DNA of 33,855 nucleotides from assembly GCA_016000195.1 (NCBI GenBank), contig JAECRO010000031.1, positions 1 through 33,855 on the forward strand, given 5' to 3'. Below, one piece after another: positions 32,708 through 33,855 of this stretch. Source of the stretch: Burkholderiales bacterium (lineage in GTDB: Bacteria > Pseudomonadota > Gammaproteobacteria > Burkholderiales > Burkholderiaceae_C). Each line of letters starts with the position of its first letter. Position 1 is the stretch's first letter. A model generated the notes under the pieces. That model was not told where the DNA came from, searched no databases, and was given only the letters and a program-made list of their open reading frames with translations. Both the position numbers and the translations under genes were made by a program.

Positions 32708-33523
32708 ATGGCAAAAATCATTGTGGTCACTTCCGGCAAAGGCGGCGTCGGCAAAACCACCACCAGCGCCAGCTTTGCAACCGGCCTGGCCCTGCGCGGC
32801 CATAAAACCGCCGTGATCGACTTTGATGTCGGCCTGCGCAACCTCGACCTCATCATGGGCTGCGAACGCCGCGTGGTGTATGACCTGATCAACGTCATCC
32901 AGGGCGAAGCCACGCTCAACCAGGCGCTCATCAAGGACAAGCAATGCCCCGAACTCTATGTGCTGGCCGCCTCGCAAACCCGCGACAAGGACGCGCTGAC
33001 CCTCGAAGGCGTGAAGAAAGTCCTCGACGACCTGGCCGGCATGGACTTTGAATACATCATCTGCGACTCCCCCGCCGGCATCGAGACCGGCGCGCTGATG
33101 GCCATGCATTTCGCCGACGAGGCGCTGGTCGTGACCAACCCCGAAGTCTCCTCGGTGCGCGACTCCGACCGCATCCTGGGCATGCTGTCAAGCAAGACCC
33201 AGCGCGCCATCGACGGCGCCGACCCGATCAAGGAACACCTGCTCATCACCCGCTACAACCCCAGCCGCGTGGACCAGGGGCAAATGCTGTCGCTCGAAGA
33301 CATCCAGGACATCCTGCGCATCAAGCTGATCGGCGTGATTCCCGAGTCAGAGGTCGTGCTGCAGGCGTCCAACCAGGGCGTTCCGGTGGTCCACATGCAG
33401 GACAGCGACGTGTCCGAAGCCTACAAAGACGTGATTGACCGCTTTCTCGGCCAGGACAAGCCGATGCGCTTCATTGAAGCGCAAAAGCCCGGGTTCTTCA
33501 AACGCCTGTTCGGGGGAAAGTAA
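32708..33523 (+). CDS. minD: Septum site-determining ATPase MinD
   Basis: 271 residues. A deviant Walker ATPase of the ParA family that binds the membrane as an ATP dimer, recruits MinC and oscillates with MinE. Walker A is SGKGGVGKTTTS at about 9-20, Walker A' AVIDFDVGLRNLD and Walker B YIICDSPAGIE. The C-terminal membrane-targeting amphipathic helix is intact (KPGFFKRLFGGK). AAAAGGAC lies 12 bases before the ATG. minE follows 6 bases after its stop. Confidence 0.97.
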   Translation: MAKIIVVTSGKGGVGKTTTSASFATGLALRGHKTAVIDFDVGLRNLDLIMGCERRVVYDLINVIQGEATLNQALIKDKQCPELYVLAASQTRDKDALTLEGVKKVLDDLAGMDFEYIICDSPAGIETGALMAMHFADEALVVTNPEVSSVRDSDRILGMLSSKTQRAIDGADPIKEHLLITRYNPSRVDQGQMLSLEDIQDILRIKLIGVIPESEVVLQASNQGVPVVHMQDSDVSEAYKDVIDRFLGQDKPMRFIEAQKPGFFKRLFGGK

Positions 33524-33529
33524 AAAGTC

Positions 33530-33790
33530 ATGGCCTCATTTTTCTCCTTCCTTCTTGGCGAAAAGAAAAAAACGGCTAGCGTCGCCAAGGAGCGGCTGCA
33601 AATCATCCTGGCGCACGAGCGCTCAGGGCGCAACAGCCACGAGCCCGACTACCTGCCGGCGCTGCAGCGCGACCTGATTGCCGTCATCGCCAAGTACATC
33701 AACATCAATCCCAACGACATCAAGCTCAACCTGGAGCGGCAGGAAAACCTCGACGTGCTTGAAGTCAAGATCGAGCTGCCCGACAAGTAA
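33530..33790 (+). CDS. minE: Cell division topological specificity factor MinE
   Basis: 86 residues, normal length. The N-terminal membrane and MinD-binding segment is [20 protein letters not shown], with the MinD-contact helix in [13 protein letters not shown]. The C-terminal topological domain (about 35-86, [10 protein letters not shown] and LEVKIELP) dimerises. It stimulates MinD ATPase and sets mid-cell division. Last gene of minCDE; the 51-base structured repeat begins 13 bases after its stop and probably forms the 3' end of the transcript. Confidence 0.97.
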   Translation: MASFFSFLLGEKKKTASVAKERLQIILAHERSGRNSHEPDYLPALQRDLIAVIAKYININPNDIKLNLERQENLDVLEVKIELPDK

Positions 33791-33803
33791 GCCAGGCCGG
33801 GCC

Positions 33804-33854
33804 AGAGCGAAATCGCCCTGGCTTGCAAGAGGAGTGCTCTGATTGCTATTTAAT
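33804..33854 (+). repeat. Right arm of 51-base inverted repeat, after minE
   Basis: Matches the reverse complement of bases 1-51 at 50 of 51 positions. Read on the plus strand it has a first hairpin (GCCAG...GCG AAAT CGC...CTGGC, about 33802-33822, the first bases lying just outside the repeat) and a second (GCA AGAG - GAGTG - CTCT ... TGC, 33825-33846). The single difference between copies (33832) falls in the second loop. It ends in GATTGCTATTTAAT, which resembles the left arm of the dispersed repeat at 244-273, so the element probably continues beyond the window. Confidence 0.85.
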
Positions 33855-33855
33855 T

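Overview
The window (33,855 bases, GC-rich) reads as chromosomal DNA of a betaproteobacterium, most likely Burkholderiales / Comamonadaceae and close to Polaromonas or Rhodoferax. This rests on the gene order mnmG-rsmG-(lysE)-parA-hydrolase-parB, on the protein flavour of nearly every gene, and on a family of short AT-rich palindromic intergenic repeats (GCTATT...AATAGCTGCTTGCGC) that I associate with that family. Taxonomy is inference; no rRNA or tRNA gene was seen.

Layout. 1-388: one arm of a 51-base inverted repeat, the 3' remnant of an unidentified gene and a dispersed palindromic repeat. 389-5431 (minus strand): thiolase, then a deacetylase of the histone-deacetylase superfamily directly followed by a large acyl-CoA-synthetase/GNAT protein acetyltransferase. 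5654-9265: a Phd/VapC-type toxin-antitoxin pair whose toxin stop codon overlaps the start of mnmG, then rsmG and an internally deleted lysE. 9320-11777: parA, a small serine hydrolase and parB. Two perfect parS sites lie inside mnmG and one near-perfect site inside rsmG, so this is a chromosome partition centre. 11960-16265: a lipase-like hydrolase, a truncated chrA, an FAD-linked oxidase, a PduO-type cobalamin adenosyltransferase and a DMT transporter with a His-rich tail. 16651-21471: a multi-PAS hybrid histidine kinase, a flavin reductase and cysB. 21459-26214: an IS4-like remnant, then the reductive pyrimidine catabolic operon preT-preA-hydA, with a frameshift in preT and a RutR-like palindrome upstream. 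26215-26918: transposase debris. 26919-30117: the ybhP-clsB-ybhN phospholipid operon. 30352-31509: metallophosphoesterase. 31789-33790: minC-minD-minE. The second arm of the 51-base repeat closes the window.

How it fits together. Several modules are coherent: protein acetylation/deacetylation, chromosome segregation (ParABS) and division-site selection (MinCDE), pyrimidine reduction to carbamoyl-beta-amino acids, and cardiolipin synthesis. Decay is also evident: five gene remnants (unknown C-terminus, lysE, chrA, IS4-like, IS5-like) plus the preT frameshift, next to slippage-prone tandem repeats of 5, 7 and 9 bases. I see no complete mobile element, prophage or CRISPR array. The most notable points are parS sites written into mnmG/rsmG codons, the toxin gene translationally coupled to mnmG, the preT frameshift at a GCGCT repeat, and the matching structured repeats at both window ends.
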